This document shows, piece by piece, positions 7,821 through 14,467 of a stretch of DNA of 35,565 nucleotides. Under the pieces are notes generated by a model. It worked only from the letters and a program-made list of their open reading frames with translations, was not told the origin of the DNA and ran no database searches. Where the stretch lies: positions 1 through 35,565 of IMG/VR virus record IMGVR_UViG_3300045825_000098; one strand, written 5' to 3'. Numbering within the stretch: the stretch's first letter is position 1; every line of letters starts with the position of its first letter. This DNA comes from a virus. A program made the position numbers and the translations under genes.

Positions 7821-8630
7821 TCAGGACGACGCGGGGGTATAGGGGGTGACGACCTTCGCCTTGAAGGCGGCCCGGACCGCGACGGACACCTGGATCAGGT
7901 TCCAGCCGACGGTGAGGTCCAGCAGGTACAGGTCGCAGGTGCCGGTCCCGGCGGGCATGTGAATGAGGAGCCCGGCGGACTGGTCGACGCCAAGGGTGGG
8001 CAGGTGCCCGGAGCGTCCCTTGACCAGGTCGTACAGGTGACCGCGGGAGTATCCGGCGATCTGCTGCGTGGCACCCTGCGGGTACTTCGGCTCATGCTTG
8101 CCGGTCTTGATGTCTGCCACGACGACGCGACCATCGGGCAGCCGGACCAGGCGGTCGAACGTTCCCGCCGCCTGGATCTCGTCCACGACGACGAACATCT
8201 CCTTCGCGAGGATCTCCACCGTGGACATGGCCGCCTGGTAGGCCGTCAGGTCGGGCTGGAATTGGGCGGGCAGGGTGGTGATGTCCACCCCGTCATCCAC
8301 CTGCTCGGACAGGGCGTGCAGCGCGGTCCCGATGTTGGCGGCCCGCTCCGACTCCGCCATCGTCATCGCGGTCTCGACGATCTCGTCCAGCTTCCGGTCG
8401 TCGTTCTTGACGGCACCGGCGACGGAGACGAGGTCGGGCCGCGATGCGAGGCCGATGACGACCTGGCGCTGCTTCCACTTCGTCAGCGCCGTCTTGTCGT
8501 CCAGCGCCTTCGCCAGCGTGCTCATCCGGGTGTACGCGACGGGCTTGCCACCATCGGCGGGGGTGATGAGCGGGCGTCCCCAGCGGTCCCTCGGGATGTC
8601 CTGCTGGGGGGCGGTGAATGTTGCGGTCAT
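7821..8630 (-). CDS. Cas4/RecB-like PD-(D/E)XK exonuclease
   Basis: A 269-residue protein. Diagnostic residues include a GTALHALSE helix (the GxxxH of RecB-family nucleases), AGTFDRLVRLPDGRVVVADIKTGK with the D...D-x-K catalytic set, and QIAGYSRG, which matches the QxxxY motif of Cas4 and RecB nucleases. It probably resects double-strand ends during phage recombination and replication. It overlaps the upstream resolvase-like gene by ATGA, which sets the ATG at 8630. Cas4-like nucleases without cas genes are common in actinophages; nothing CRISPR-related is nearby. Confidence 0.82.
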   Translation of the reverse strand: MTATFTAPQQDIPRDRWGRPLITPADGGKPVAYTRMSTLAKALDDKTALTKWKQRQVVIGLASRPDLVSVAGAVKNDDRKLDEIVETAMTMAESERAANIGTALHALSEQVDDGVDITTLPAQFQPDLTAYQAAMSTVEILAKEMFVVVDEIQAAGTFDRLVRLPDGRVVVADIKTGKHEPKYPQGATQQIAGYSRGHLYDLVKGRSGHLPTLGVDQSAGLLIHMPAGTGTCDLYLLDLTVGWNLIQVSVAVRAAFKAKVVTPYTPASS

Positions 8631-8992
8631 TGCGGTGCCTCTCCGCTGGTGGGTGTGTCGCCGTAGCCGGCGTCGTTGAGCAACTGGGTGAAGTGGTCGA
8701 GCCGGATGACGACGGGCCATGCGGCGATGGCGACCTCGCCCTGCCCGTCCATCCGCAGCACGGTGAACGGGAGCCGCCCGTCCGCGCGCCTGGCCTGCTG
8801 GTTCATCGCGGCGAGCGGCGAGAACCCGCGGCGGGCCTTCACCTCCACCTCGATGTCGAGCACCTCGACGATGTCGGCGCCGGACTCCCCCGCACCGATG
8901 GCGCGGGCGTGGGGCCAGCCGTGGACGCGCAGCCAGGTGGCGACGATGCGCTGGCTCTTGTAACCACGAAACTTTCTCGACTGGCTAGCCAT
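8627..8992 (-). CDS. PD-(D/E)XK nuclease, Holliday-junction-resolvase-like
   Basis: A 121-residue protein, beginning MASQSRKFRG. An N-terminal helix (QRIVATWLRVHG) is followed by ARAIGAGESGADIVEVLDIEVEVKARRG, with D then ExK spacing of restriction-endonuclease-fold resolvases and VRR-NUC proteins. The ATG at 8992 overlaps the upstream TAG by 8 bases. With the adjacent exonuclease it probably processes branched replication intermediates. It could instead be a structure-specific nuclease of another subgroup. Confidence 0.65.
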   Translation of the reverse strand: MASQSRKFRGYKSQRIVATWLRVHGWPHARAIGAGESGADIVEVLDIEVEVKARRGFSPLAAMNQQARRADGRLPFTVLRMDGQGEVAIAAWPVVIRLDHFTQLLNDAGYGDTPTSGEAPQ

Positions 8993-9146
8993 TGGTGCCG
9001 CCAAGTGCGTCGATAGCGTCAAGGGCGTCGTCAACGTCTCGCGCAGCCTGCAACGTCCGCTTTTCGCAGGCACGCAGCCGGTCACAGATGCAGTCGGCAC
9101 CTAGGTGGTAGTCGACGGACATATAGCACTCGGGTAGGTGGCTCAC
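8985..9146 (-). CDS. Small cysteine-containing protein
   Basis: A 53-residue ORF with cysteines at C7, C19, C21 and C28 that might bind a metal, and a helical C-terminal half. The GTG start overlaps the stop of the methyltransferase C-terminal ORF (GTGA). No family is recognised. Confidence 0.45.
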   Translation of the reverse strand: MSHLPECYMSVDYHLGADCICDRLRACEKRTLQAARDVDDALDAIDALGGTNG

Positions 9147-9442
9147 GGGGTCATCTCCATCAGCCGGTGCCCGATCCACTCCGCCACGTTGACGGTTACG
9201 GCGTTGCCGAGCTGCACATAGCGGGTCCGGTCTGACTGCCCGTCAGTCCAGCCACATGGGAAGCCCTGGAGGATCTCGCACTCCTGTGGCGTCAGGCGGC
9301 GGACGCCGACGCCCGCGTGGATGACTGTCGCGTAGATCTCGCCCGTGTTGTCAAAGGCGTTGAGCGTTGGTGACACGATCCCCTCGATCCATGTCTCGTG
9401 GTCCTCAGTTGACTGGGCTCTCCTGCTCTTCACGAACCACAC
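9143..9442 (-). pseudogene. C5-cytosine DNA methyltransferase, C-terminal fragment (out of frame)
   Basis: The 99-residue ORF carries the missing end of a C5 methyltransferase: motif IX (RRLTPQECEILQGFP) and motif X (QLGNAVTVNVAEWIGHRL). Upstream of these it holds target-recognition-type sequence (RRAQSTEDHETW, SPTLNAFD). It lies in the -1 frame relative to the N-terminal ORF and overlaps it by 13 bases. The only available start is a GTG at 9442 without a clear ribosome site. Reading continuously in this frame upstream gives plausible linker residues, so the break is a frameshift rather than a natural gene end. A two-subunit enzyme made from both pieces remains possible. Confidence 0.7.
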
Positions 9443-10152
9443 CGGACACCACCTCCAGTCGGTCGCGTCTCCTGCTGCACGTCGGGGACTAGCCAGCCTG
9501 CGGCGGCGTGTGCGAAGTCCGGGCCACCGCTTCCAAGGCCTCGCGTAAGGGCGCTGGTAACGACCGTCCTCGCCGCGCGCCCCGGAGCAGAATCCCCGCA
9601 GCTGCCTTCGGACTCAAGAAGTACCGGGCCTCCGCGTGGGTCTGCAGCACCTGCGACAAGGAACACGCGACGGCGACGCTGGGCGACTCCGAAAAACTGC
9701 GAGTCGACAGTTCGCCATTCGATGTAAGGGAAGCCTGCGTCGGCCAGAAAAGTGAGGAGGTATCCGAGATCGCGGCCCTGATTAGAGGTAAGCAGTCCCG
9801 GCACGTTCTCGTAGAGGAGCCACCGCGCTTTGACGTGCGCTGCAAGGGTGACCATGTCGAGGACGAGGACGGATCGACTGCCTTCGCCGTATCCAGCCTG
9901 CTTGCCGGCGACGGAGAGGTCCTGGCAGGGGGCGCCTCCGCAAACAAGGTCAACGTTTCCCACGAGTCCGATGTCACTGGCCCACTCCTTCGCTGTGCGG
10001 ATGTCGTCGTGCTTGGGGACGTCAGGCCAGTGCCGCTGCAGGACGGACATGGCCTTCTTGTCGATCTCGACCTGGCCGGCGCAGGTGTGGCCCGCCCGGT
10101 CGAGGCCGAGGTCGAGGCCGCCGATGCCGCTGAAGGTGCTGAGATATCTCAT
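9430..10152 (-). CDS. C5-cytosine DNA methyltransferase, N-terminal catalytic part
   Basis: A 240-residue piece with motif I FSGIGGLDLGL (7-17), motif IV GGAPCQDLS with catalytic C76, motif VI ENVPGLL at 115-121, and motif VIII QRRRRVF at 158-164. It transfers a methyl group from SAM to cytosine C5, probably to protect phage DNA from host restriction. It stops at 9430 before motifs IX and X, which lie in the next ORF in another frame. Without them SAM-site closure and base flipping would be impaired unless the fragment assembles. The ATG at 10152 follows a GGTGGCGG ribosome site. The gene is divergent from the plus-strand island at 10200. Confidence 0.85.
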   Translation of the reverse strand: MRYLSTFSGIGGLDLGLDRAGHTCAGQVEIDKKAMSVLQRHWPDVPKHDDIRTAKEWASDIGLVGNVDLVCGGAPCQDLSVAGKQAGYGEGSRSVLVLDMVTLAAHVKARWLLYENVPGLLTSNQGRDLGYLLTFLADAGFPYIEWRTVDSQFFGVAQRRRRVFLVAGAADPRGGPVLLESEGSCGDSAPGRAARTVVTSALTRGLGSGGPDFAHAAAGWLVPDVQQETRPTGGGVRCGS

Positions 10153-10163
10153 GCCGCCACCAC

Positions 10164-10191
10164 TTGCAACGTGTATACGGGTGGATATACA
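10164..10191 (+). promoter_or_regulatory. Candidate promoter of the plus-strand island (leaderless start)
   Basis: A -35-like TTGCAA (10164-10169) and a -10-like TATACA (10186-10191) are separated by 16 bases. The -10 ends 8 bases before the ATG at 10200, so transcription would begin at or next to the start codon, giving a leaderless mRNA. This is common in actinobacteria. The left end, ACTTGCAACGTG, resembles the operator half-sites near 16195 and 16265. Confidence 0.6.
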
Positions 10192-10199
10192 GTAGAGGC

Positions 10200-10382
10200 A
10201 TGACAACGAACGAGACCCAGAAGAGCACCGGACTGCTGGACATTCAGGTCGGCATGATCGACAGCCGATACGGCGAGGTTGTGGACTACGTCCGCATCGC
10301 CGACCACGCGACCATCACGTTCGCTGATGGCACCGTCAAGCGCGTCGGCTGGGGCTGGCGCTTCTTCCCGAAGGGAATTTGA
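10200..10382 (+). CDS. Small island protein 1, unknown function
   Basis: A 60-residue protein (MTTNETQKSTG...), with a central beta-rich stretch (VDYVRIADHATITFADGTVKR) and an aromatic C-terminus (GWGWRFF). No family is recognised. It is the first gene of a three-gene plus-strand unit running against the surrounding leftward operon, with its own promoter just upstream. ATG at 10200 is preferred over upstream starts because the -10 box would otherwise lie inside the coding region. Confidence 0.6.
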   Translation: MTTNETQKSTGLLDIQVGMIDSRYGEVVDYVRIADHATITFADGTVKRVGWGWRFFPKGI

Positions 10383-10385
10383 GCC

Positions 10386-10649
10386 ATGCCCGACTACGAG
10401 TACCAGTTCGCCACAGACTCCTACGGAGTCAGCCATGTCACGGCGGTCGGGGACGCGACCCCCTTGTGCGGGATCGACCCTGACGAGAACTTCACCGCGT
10501 GGACTGATCCGATGAGCGCCGACGACGCATTCGGATCGCTCGTTGTCGTCGGCTTCGACGCGGACGTCTGCATCCATTGCCTTGGCCAGTTGCGCGGTAT
10601 GGACCCCGAGGTCGAGGACGTCATGTGCTTCGAGGAGCCCAATGCCTGA
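10386..10649 (+). CDS. Small acidic island protein 2, unknown function
   Basis: An 87-residue, strongly acidic protein. It has one cysteine near residue 28, a CIHC pair near 62-65 and one near 80, so metal binding is possible. The ribosome site AAGGGA precedes the ATG by about 9 bases, and the gene follows island protein 1 by 3 bases. No family is recognised. The acidic, small nature resembles many phage inhibitors of host nucleases, but this is only an analogy. Confidence 0.6.
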   Translation: MPDYEYQFATDSYGVSHVTAVGDATPLCGIDPDENFTAWTDPMSADDAFGSLVVVGFDADVCIHCLGQLRGMDPEVEDVMCFEEPNA

Positions 10650-10776
10650 GACCACCGCCCGCGCCATCCGCGTTCCCGATGACGTCTGGCGCGCGGCGCT
10701 GGACGCCGCCAAGCGCAAGGAGGAGCCGCTGTCGGAGGCCGTGCGGCGGTTCCTCGTCCGGTACGCCAAGACCTGA
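10642..10776 (+). CDS. Ribbon-helix-helix DNA-binding protein
   Basis: A 44-residue protein with the Arc/MetJ-type pattern: a short beta strand (RAIRVPDDVW, residues 7-16), helix A (WRAALDAAKRKE), a turn and helix B (LSEAVRRFLVRYA). Dimers insert the strand into the major groove. It overlaps the previous stop by 8 bases and has a GAGGAG ribosome site. As the last gene of the island it may autoregulate the promoter at 10164. Its size is typical of antitoxin or anti-CRISPR-associated repressors, but no toxin partner is recognisable. Confidence 0.75.
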   Translation: MPETTARAIRVPDDVWRAALDAAKRKEEPLSEAVRRFLVRYAKT

Positions 10777-10780
10777 CCCA

Positions 10781-11002
10781 TCACGATCGCCCGCCTATCG
10801 CACGCCGATGGGCGGGCGCTTCGCTGTCCACCGGCATCGCCGCGAGCAGCGCCCGCGCCTCGTCCTGCACGCCGATCGCCCACTCCTGCGCGGTGATGTC
10901 CTTCACCCGTGTGCGCTGGGCGCGCAGGAGGGTGTTGACGGCGCGGGTGCGGGCATCCCAGGACATGCGCTTGTAGTCCTCGGGGGACGGCAGGACGATC
11001 AC
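10781..11002 (-). CDS. Hypothetical helical protein
   Basis: A 73-residue protein, mostly helical (DYKRMSWDARTRAVNTLLRAQR), with no recognised family. The GTG at 11002 overlaps the stop of the HNH gene (GTGA). It is convergent with the plus-strand island, and its last codons form one arm of the bidirectional terminator at 10788-10818. Confidence 0.5.
   Translation of the reverse strand: MIVLPSPEDYKRMSWDARTRAVNTLLRAQRTRVKDITAQEWAIGVQDEARALLAAMPVDSEAPAHRRAIGGRS
10788..10818. terminator. Bidirectional terminator hairpin
   Basis: A 13-base-pair stem CGCCCGCCTATCG/CGATGGGCGGGCG with one G-T pair and a 5-base loop. It lies 12 bases past the island stop and covers the end of the convergent minus-strand gene. 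It would stop rightward island transcription. There is no U-tract, which is usual in high-GC actinobacteria. Confidence 0.65.
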
Positions 11003-11475
11003 GACTCCTCCGAGCAGGCCGGGACCAACTTGCCCGTCCACTGGTTGCGCGACCGCCCGCGAACTCGCTTGTCGCGTGCGTTGTCGGCGTCAGTGCCTAG
11101 GTACAGGTGAGCGGGGTTGACGCACGCCGGGTTGTCGCAGTGATGGAGCACGAGGAGGCGCAGGTCGAACATGCCGAAGTGCAGCATCGCGCTGAACCGA
11201 TGTGCCCCCATGTGTCCGGGCGTCCGTGGGCTGAACTTGCCGTAGCCCCAGCGGTTCCTGCCCGCCGTCCAGTTCCAGCACTCGTCATCACCGCGACGAT
11301 CGACTTTCTCCCAGAATCGGTCGAGGACGGGCCGGGACTCGGGGAGCTTCACTGCCATTGGGTCGCCGTGCACCCACCAGCGCCCGTAATGGGTGGCGCA
11401 CCACCCACGGCACTTCGCAACACGCTCGCAGCCGTCGATAGAACACGTCCCGAAGTTGACGCGGCGGGCGCTCAC
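10999..11475 (-). CDS. HNH_3-type homing-like endonuclease (copy 2)
   Basis: A 158-residue nuclease. An N-terminal zinc-binding stretch (CSIDGC, then CRGWCATHYGRWW) targets DNA. It is followed by RFWEKVDRRGDDECWNW and the catalytic core HHCDNPACVNPAHLYLGT, then DNARDKRVRGR. It is paralogous to the genes at 3347 and 13318 but differs in having the extra N-terminal finger and lacking the CPQGHEY tail. The GTG at 11475 overlaps the preceding stop. Confidence 0.85.
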   Translation of the reverse strand: MSARRVNFGTCSIDGCERVAKCRGWCATHYGRWWVHGDPMAVKLPESRPVLDRFWEKVDRRGDDECWNWTAGRNRWGYGKFSPRTPGHMGAHRFSAMLHFGMFDLRLLVLHHCDNPACVNPAHLYLGTDADNARDKRVRGRSRNQWTGKLVPACSEES

Positions 11476-11630
11476 GACTCCTCCAGGGAACAGACCATGT
11501 GTGTCCAACCGATCGCTATCAGGCACATGTCCTCGCCGGGCAGGATCTGGAAGTCGCAGACGGCGCACTGGGTCCGGGCGATGCAGGTGATCGCGCCGGT
11601 GAGGTGGCCGGACGGCGGGTCGACGTTCAC
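11472..11630 (-). CDS. Small zinc-ribbon-like protein
   Basis: A 52-residue protein with a CIARTQCAVC cluster near residues 16-25, then C36, H44 and C47. These could form a treble-clef or zinc ribbon. The GTG at 11630 overlaps the PP-loop gene stop (GTGA). No function is evident; small ribbons like this commonly act as adaptors to nucleic acid enzymes. Confidence 0.5.
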   Translation of the reverse strand: MNVDPPSGHLTGAITCIARTQCAVCDFQILPGEDMCLIAIGWTHMVCSLEES

Positions 11631-12409
11631 GACTGCTCCTCGTAGTCCACGAAGCAGCCGCAGCCGCCCCAGTCGTCGGCGTCCAGCAAGGAAGGCTGTG
11701 ACTCGATGCGGCGGCGCAGAGTGATGAGCGGTAGCAGCCGCTTCTCGCCGTTCACCTGCTCGGACAGGATCGCCACGTCCTTGCCGAGGTAGGCGGCCAC
11801 GTCGAGCTCGTTGGCTTCCCACTCGTTGAACACGTCGGGGCGTACCCGCAGCAGGTGCGCGAACTGGGCCTGCCCTGCCCGGACGCAGCCACCAGCGCAG
11901 TTGTTGTGGGCGAAACCCATGCCGTACAGGCGAGGCGGCGTGACGCCCTCACGTTCGGCTTCATCAATCCAGAACCGCTTGGGGTACAACGGTTCCTCGC
12001 ACAGCGGGAAACGCACCCGACGCGGCACGTATGCGCGCACAACGGCGGCGCAGCGATGCTCCTCTGTCCAGTCGATACCGAGGACGATCACGTCGTCCGG
12101 CCCCGCGTTCTCCGCAAGCCACGCGGCGGCTGGCTTCTGCTTCAACTCAGCGGAGCAGTTCGCCTGACGGGAGTTGCCAAGGAAGCGGCGGTCCTTGAAC
12201 ACCTGCCAGATGTTGCGACCATCAGCCACTCGGACGTACTGGCAGCCGAGGTTAGCGATGGCGTCATCAATGAAACGGTAGGTGTCCTCGTCCTCGCCCA
12301 GAACGTCGGTGAACAGGCACACGACGTTCTCAGGTCCCACGTCGTCCACCATGAGACGCGCAGCGGCCCAGGAGCCGATGCCTCCGCTGAACATGACGAT
12401 GTGCTTCAC
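11627..12409 (-). CDS. PAPS-reductase-like PP-loop (adenine nucleotide alpha hydrolase) protein
   Basis: A 260-residue protein. The PP-loop is FSGGIGSWA (7-15), binding ATP phosphates. LFTDVLGEDEDTY follows, then an NCSAELK segment (a PAPS-reductase-like R/NCxxxLK signature) and HNNCAGGCVRAGQ, with the C-terminal cysteines typical of phage versions. True PAPS reductases reduce sulfate, but phage homologues lack sulfur-pathway context and may instead activate thiol or base chemistry, as DndC does in DNA phosphorothioation. No dndDE partners occur here. The GTG start overlaps the upstream stop. The superfamily is confident and the reaction is open. Confidence 0.78.
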   Translation of the reverse strand: MKHIVMFSGGIGSWAAARLMVDDVGPENVVCLFTDVLGEDEDTYRFIDDAIANLGCQYVRVADGRNIWQVFKDRRFLGNSRQANCSAELKQKPAAAWLAENAGPDDVIVLGIDWTEEHRCAAVVRAYVPRRVRFPLCEEPLYPKRFWIDEAEREGVTPPRLYGMGFAHNNCAGGCVRAGQAQFAHLLRVRPDVFNEWEANELDVAAYLGKDVAILSEQVNGEKRLLPLITLRRRIESQPSLLDADDWGGCGCFVDYEEQS

Positions 12410-12555
12410 GGCGTCGCCTGCTCCCGCAGCGCCTCGACCTCGGCAGTCAGCCGCCGGATCGCGGCCTGCGCCTGCAGCAGTTCCAGTTCCATCCGCAGGA
12501 GCTTCGTGGTGTCCGGGTGCGCCGGCGGGATCACGTAGGTCTCGTGGCGGGTCAT
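12406..12555 (-). CDS. Small coiled-coil protein
   Basis: A 49-residue ORF. Its second half (LLRMELELLQAQAAIRRL and on) is a leucine/alanine heptad coiled coil that would dimerise. It overlaps both neighbours by ATGA/GTGA. No family is recognised. Confidence 0.55.
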   Translation of the reverse strand: MTRHETYVIPPAHPDTTKLLRMELELLQAQAAIRRLTAEVEALREQATP

Positions 12556-12863
12556 GACGTCGCCTCGTGCATAGCCCATGCGGCGTCTAATTCCTGTCTG
12601 TAGTACGCCACGTACTCATCACGGTGCGCGGAGGATAGGCGTTTCAATGCACGGGTCTGCGCCATCGCCTCTATGCGGCTCTTCCTGACCCGATCTGGCG
12701 CGCTTCTCCACCGAAAGTCGTATGCCTGCTTGGCGAAGTAGCACGGATCGCATGGCCTTTCTCGGAGAGATTGATGCTTGCTATATCCGGAGTAGGTCCC
12801 GTGCCTTACGTTGCTATCGCGAAATGCGTTGCCCGTGGTGACTCCGGCCTCGACACTCAACAC
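12552..12863 (-). CDS. Hypothetical actinophage protein with CxxC
   Basis: A 103-residue protein. The middle (RHGTYSGYSKHQSLRERPCD) followed by PCYFAKQAYDFRWR resembles a small actinophage family with an HGTxxGYxxHxxxxxPCxxC signature of unknown role; this is a recollection of pattern, not a search. GTG at 12863 is chosen because a GGAGGTG ribosome site lies just upstream; it overlaps the preceding gene by 7 bases. Confidence 0.5.
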   Translation of the reverse strand: MLSVEAGVTTGNAFRDSNVRHGTYSGYSKHQSLRERPCDPCYFAKQAYDFRWRSAPDRVRKSRIEAMAQTRALKRLSSAHRDEYVAYYRQELDAAWAMHEATS

Positions 12864-13321
12864 GCCCACCTCCCGCCGTTCCAGTGATGACGGCCCGAGC
12901 CGATGCCGTTGAAATTCAGGACGGTGTAGAACGCGCGGTCCTGCCAATAGCGCGACCACTGGTTGATCGGCTTGCGCCGCAACGACAATGCCTCGATGAC
13001 GAGGCCGTCATGGGTGCGCCGCGACTCCTTCGCCATCATGTAGGGGATGCCGTTCTGGAAGGCCGAGGAGAACTGGTAGGTGCCGAAGTAGTTGCCGCCT
13101 CCACCGCCGCGCACGTCGTACTGGAACATGCCTTCCCGCTGCCCGATGCAGCGACGCAGCGGCTCTTGGGATGAGTGGTAGTAGCGACCCCGGTACATCG
13201 ACGGGAGCGGTCCGCGCATGTCGTGGCCGCGACTGGAGTGCGCGGCACGGCGCTCGACAGACGGCGGTGACGGATCGGCGGGTAACGCCAGAACCGTTGC
13301 CATTACTAGGGAACTGATCAT
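12857..13321 (-). CDS. Secreted transglycosylase/Rpf-like muralytic protein
   Basis: A 154-residue protein with a hydrophobic N-terminus (ISSLVMATVLALPA) that looks like a weak signal peptide. From residue about 58 it resembles actinobacterial lysozyme-like transglycosylases: CIGQREGMFQY with a candidate catalytic E, a glycine run, then NYFGTYQFSSAFQ, which matches the GxYQF core. It ends in a WNGGRWAC cysteine that can pair with the first. Such enzymes cut glycan strands between MurNAc and GlcNAc. It sits in the early operon, far from the amidase, so superinfection exclusion or wall remodelling is as likely as lysis. The ATG at 13321 overlaps the upstream stop. Confidence 0.6.
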   Translation of the reverse strand: MISSLVMATVLALPADPSPPSVERRAAHSSRGHDMRGPLPSMYRGRYYHSSQEPLRRCIGQREGMFQYDVRGGGGGNYFGTYQFSSAFQNGIPYMMAKESRRTHDGLVIEALSLRRKPINQWSRYWQDRAFYTVLNFNGIGSGRHHWNGGRWAC

Positions 13322-13824
13322 GGGTTCACCCGTTCTACTAGGTCGTATCCGGCGGCTCGCCGTTGTTCTCGATAGGTGAGGCGCTTGGTAATGCGGTACT
13401 TCTCCTTGTTGGCGAGGTAGTGGTTCTTGGCGCACGTCCGGCAGTTGCGCCTGTCTCTGTTCACGTAGGTGTTCTCAGGCGTGTACTCGTGGCCCTGCGG
13501 GCAATGGGTTTTGACGATGCTGGCGTGCCGCCGCTTGGCAGTCATGTCGGCCATGTTCTCGGCGTGGGTGCCGAGCCGAAGATGCGCGGGATTCACGCAC
13601 GGCGGGTTGTCGCAGGTGTGCATCACTTCGAGTCGTCTGTGGAACATCCCGAAGTGGATGAACGCGGAGAATCGATGCGCGTACTGATATTTCTTGGTTC
13701 CGAATGCCTTGTGGTTGAGCATCCCGTAGCCCATTGAGCTGATGTGTCCCTGCCATAGCCAGCATTCGTCGTCACCGCGTTCGTCGACGAGCGACCAGAA
13801 CTTCTCGGTTACGTGGATCGTCAC
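13318..13824 (-). CDS. HNH_3-type homing-like endonuclease (copy 3)
   Basis: A 168-residue nuclease with KFWSLVDERGDDECWLW, catalytic core [18 protein letters not shown], then ENMADMTAKRR, and the C-terminal CPQGHEY plus CRTCAKNHYL zinc tail shared with copy 1. It is closer to copy 1 in the tail and to copy 2 in the N-terminal RFSAFIHFGMF-like segment, so the three probably exchange domains. The GTG at 13824 overlaps the preceding stop. Confidence 0.85.
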   Translation of the reverse strand: MTIHVTEKFWSLVDERGDDECWLWQGHISSMGYGMLNHKAFGTKKYQYAHRFSAFIHFGMFHRRLEVMHTCDNPPCVNPAHLRLGTHAENMADMTAKRRHASIVKTHCPQGHEYTPENTYVNRDRRNCRTCAKNHYLANKEKYRITKRLTYREQRRAAGYDLVERVNP

Positions 13825-13904
13825 AGCCAGTCCTTCCCAATTGCGAGCATCAGCAGCGCGAACACGACCAGCGCGCCGATGGGGATGAAGATGAGTGCGT
13901 TCAC
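13821..13904 (-). CDS. 27-residue single-span membrane microprotein
   Basis: VNALIFIPIGALVVFALLML followed by AIGKDWL: essentially one membrane helix with a short charged tail. GTGA overlaps at both ends (with the methyltransferase stop and the HNH start) show it is translated in the operon. Such microproteins can modulate membrane enzymes or act as holin-like peptides. The function is unknown. It falls below usual ORF cut-offs. Confidence 0.55.
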   Translation of the reverse strand: MNALIFIPIGALVVFALLMLAIGKDWL

Positions 13905-14467
13905 AGCAGGACCCCCTGCGCGATCTCGGCGGCGACGGCGCCGGACCCGGCGAACAGGTCGTCGACGGTGTCTGTCTCGGCGTCGTAGCCGAGAAGGTCG
14001 AGGACCCAGCGGGTCCACGCGGGGGGCTTGGCGCCGGTGAAGCCGTAGTTGACCTTTCGGATGTTGACCGCGTCCTGTGGATGCGGTCCAACAGTTCCGA
14101 TGGACGATCGACGGCCTTCGGGGATTCGGACGACTACCGGCTCGTAGCTGTTCAGGACGCGGGCAGCGCCGGGCATGACGCCCTTGACCCAGATGCCAAC
14201 GCGGAACGGGACGCTGCCGGGGATCATGGGGATGTAGGCGCGCAGGTTGTCGTGCGCCATCGCGATGGCCCAGCCGTCGTAGTCGCTGATCAGCCGGTCG
14301 ACGAGTTCCTGATGCTTGGCCGGGTCATCCCACAGGTGCGCTTCGGGATGGTGATCCGCCGGCGCGTAGCTGATCCCGCGGTTACGGGCGACGGTGGTCG
14401 TGCCACGATCCCCGTACCACTCCGATGCTCGGCCTAGGTACGGCGGGTCTGCGATGCAGAGTTTCAT
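13901..14467 (-). CDS. DNA N4/N6-methyltransferase (DPPY type)
   Basis: A 188-residue protein starting MKLCIADPPYLG; DPPY at 7-10 is the catalytic motif IV of amino-methyltransferases. Near the C-terminus DDLFAGSGAVAAEIA is motif I, which binds SAM. The order IV then I puts it in the beta-type permuted class, but at 188 residues it is short, with a small target-recognition region. It probably methylates adenine N6 or cytosine N4 in phage DNA. The ATG at 14467 overlaps the upstream stop (ATGA). Confidence 0.85.
   Translation of the reverse strand: MKLCIADPPYLGRASEWYGDRGTTTVARNRGISYAPADHHPEAHLWDDPAKHQELVDRLISDYDGWAIAMAHDNLRAYIPMIPGSVPFRVGIWVKGVMPGAARVLNSYEPVVVRIPEGRRSSIGTVGPHPQDAVNIRKVNYGFTGAKPPAWTRWVLDLLGYDAETDTVDDLFAGSGAVAAEIAQGVLL

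Noticed and set aside
11627-12409. True assimilatory PAPS reductase
   Set aside because: The active-site layout fits only the superfamily, and no sulfur assimilation gene is near. A nucleotide or DNA chemistry role is as likely.
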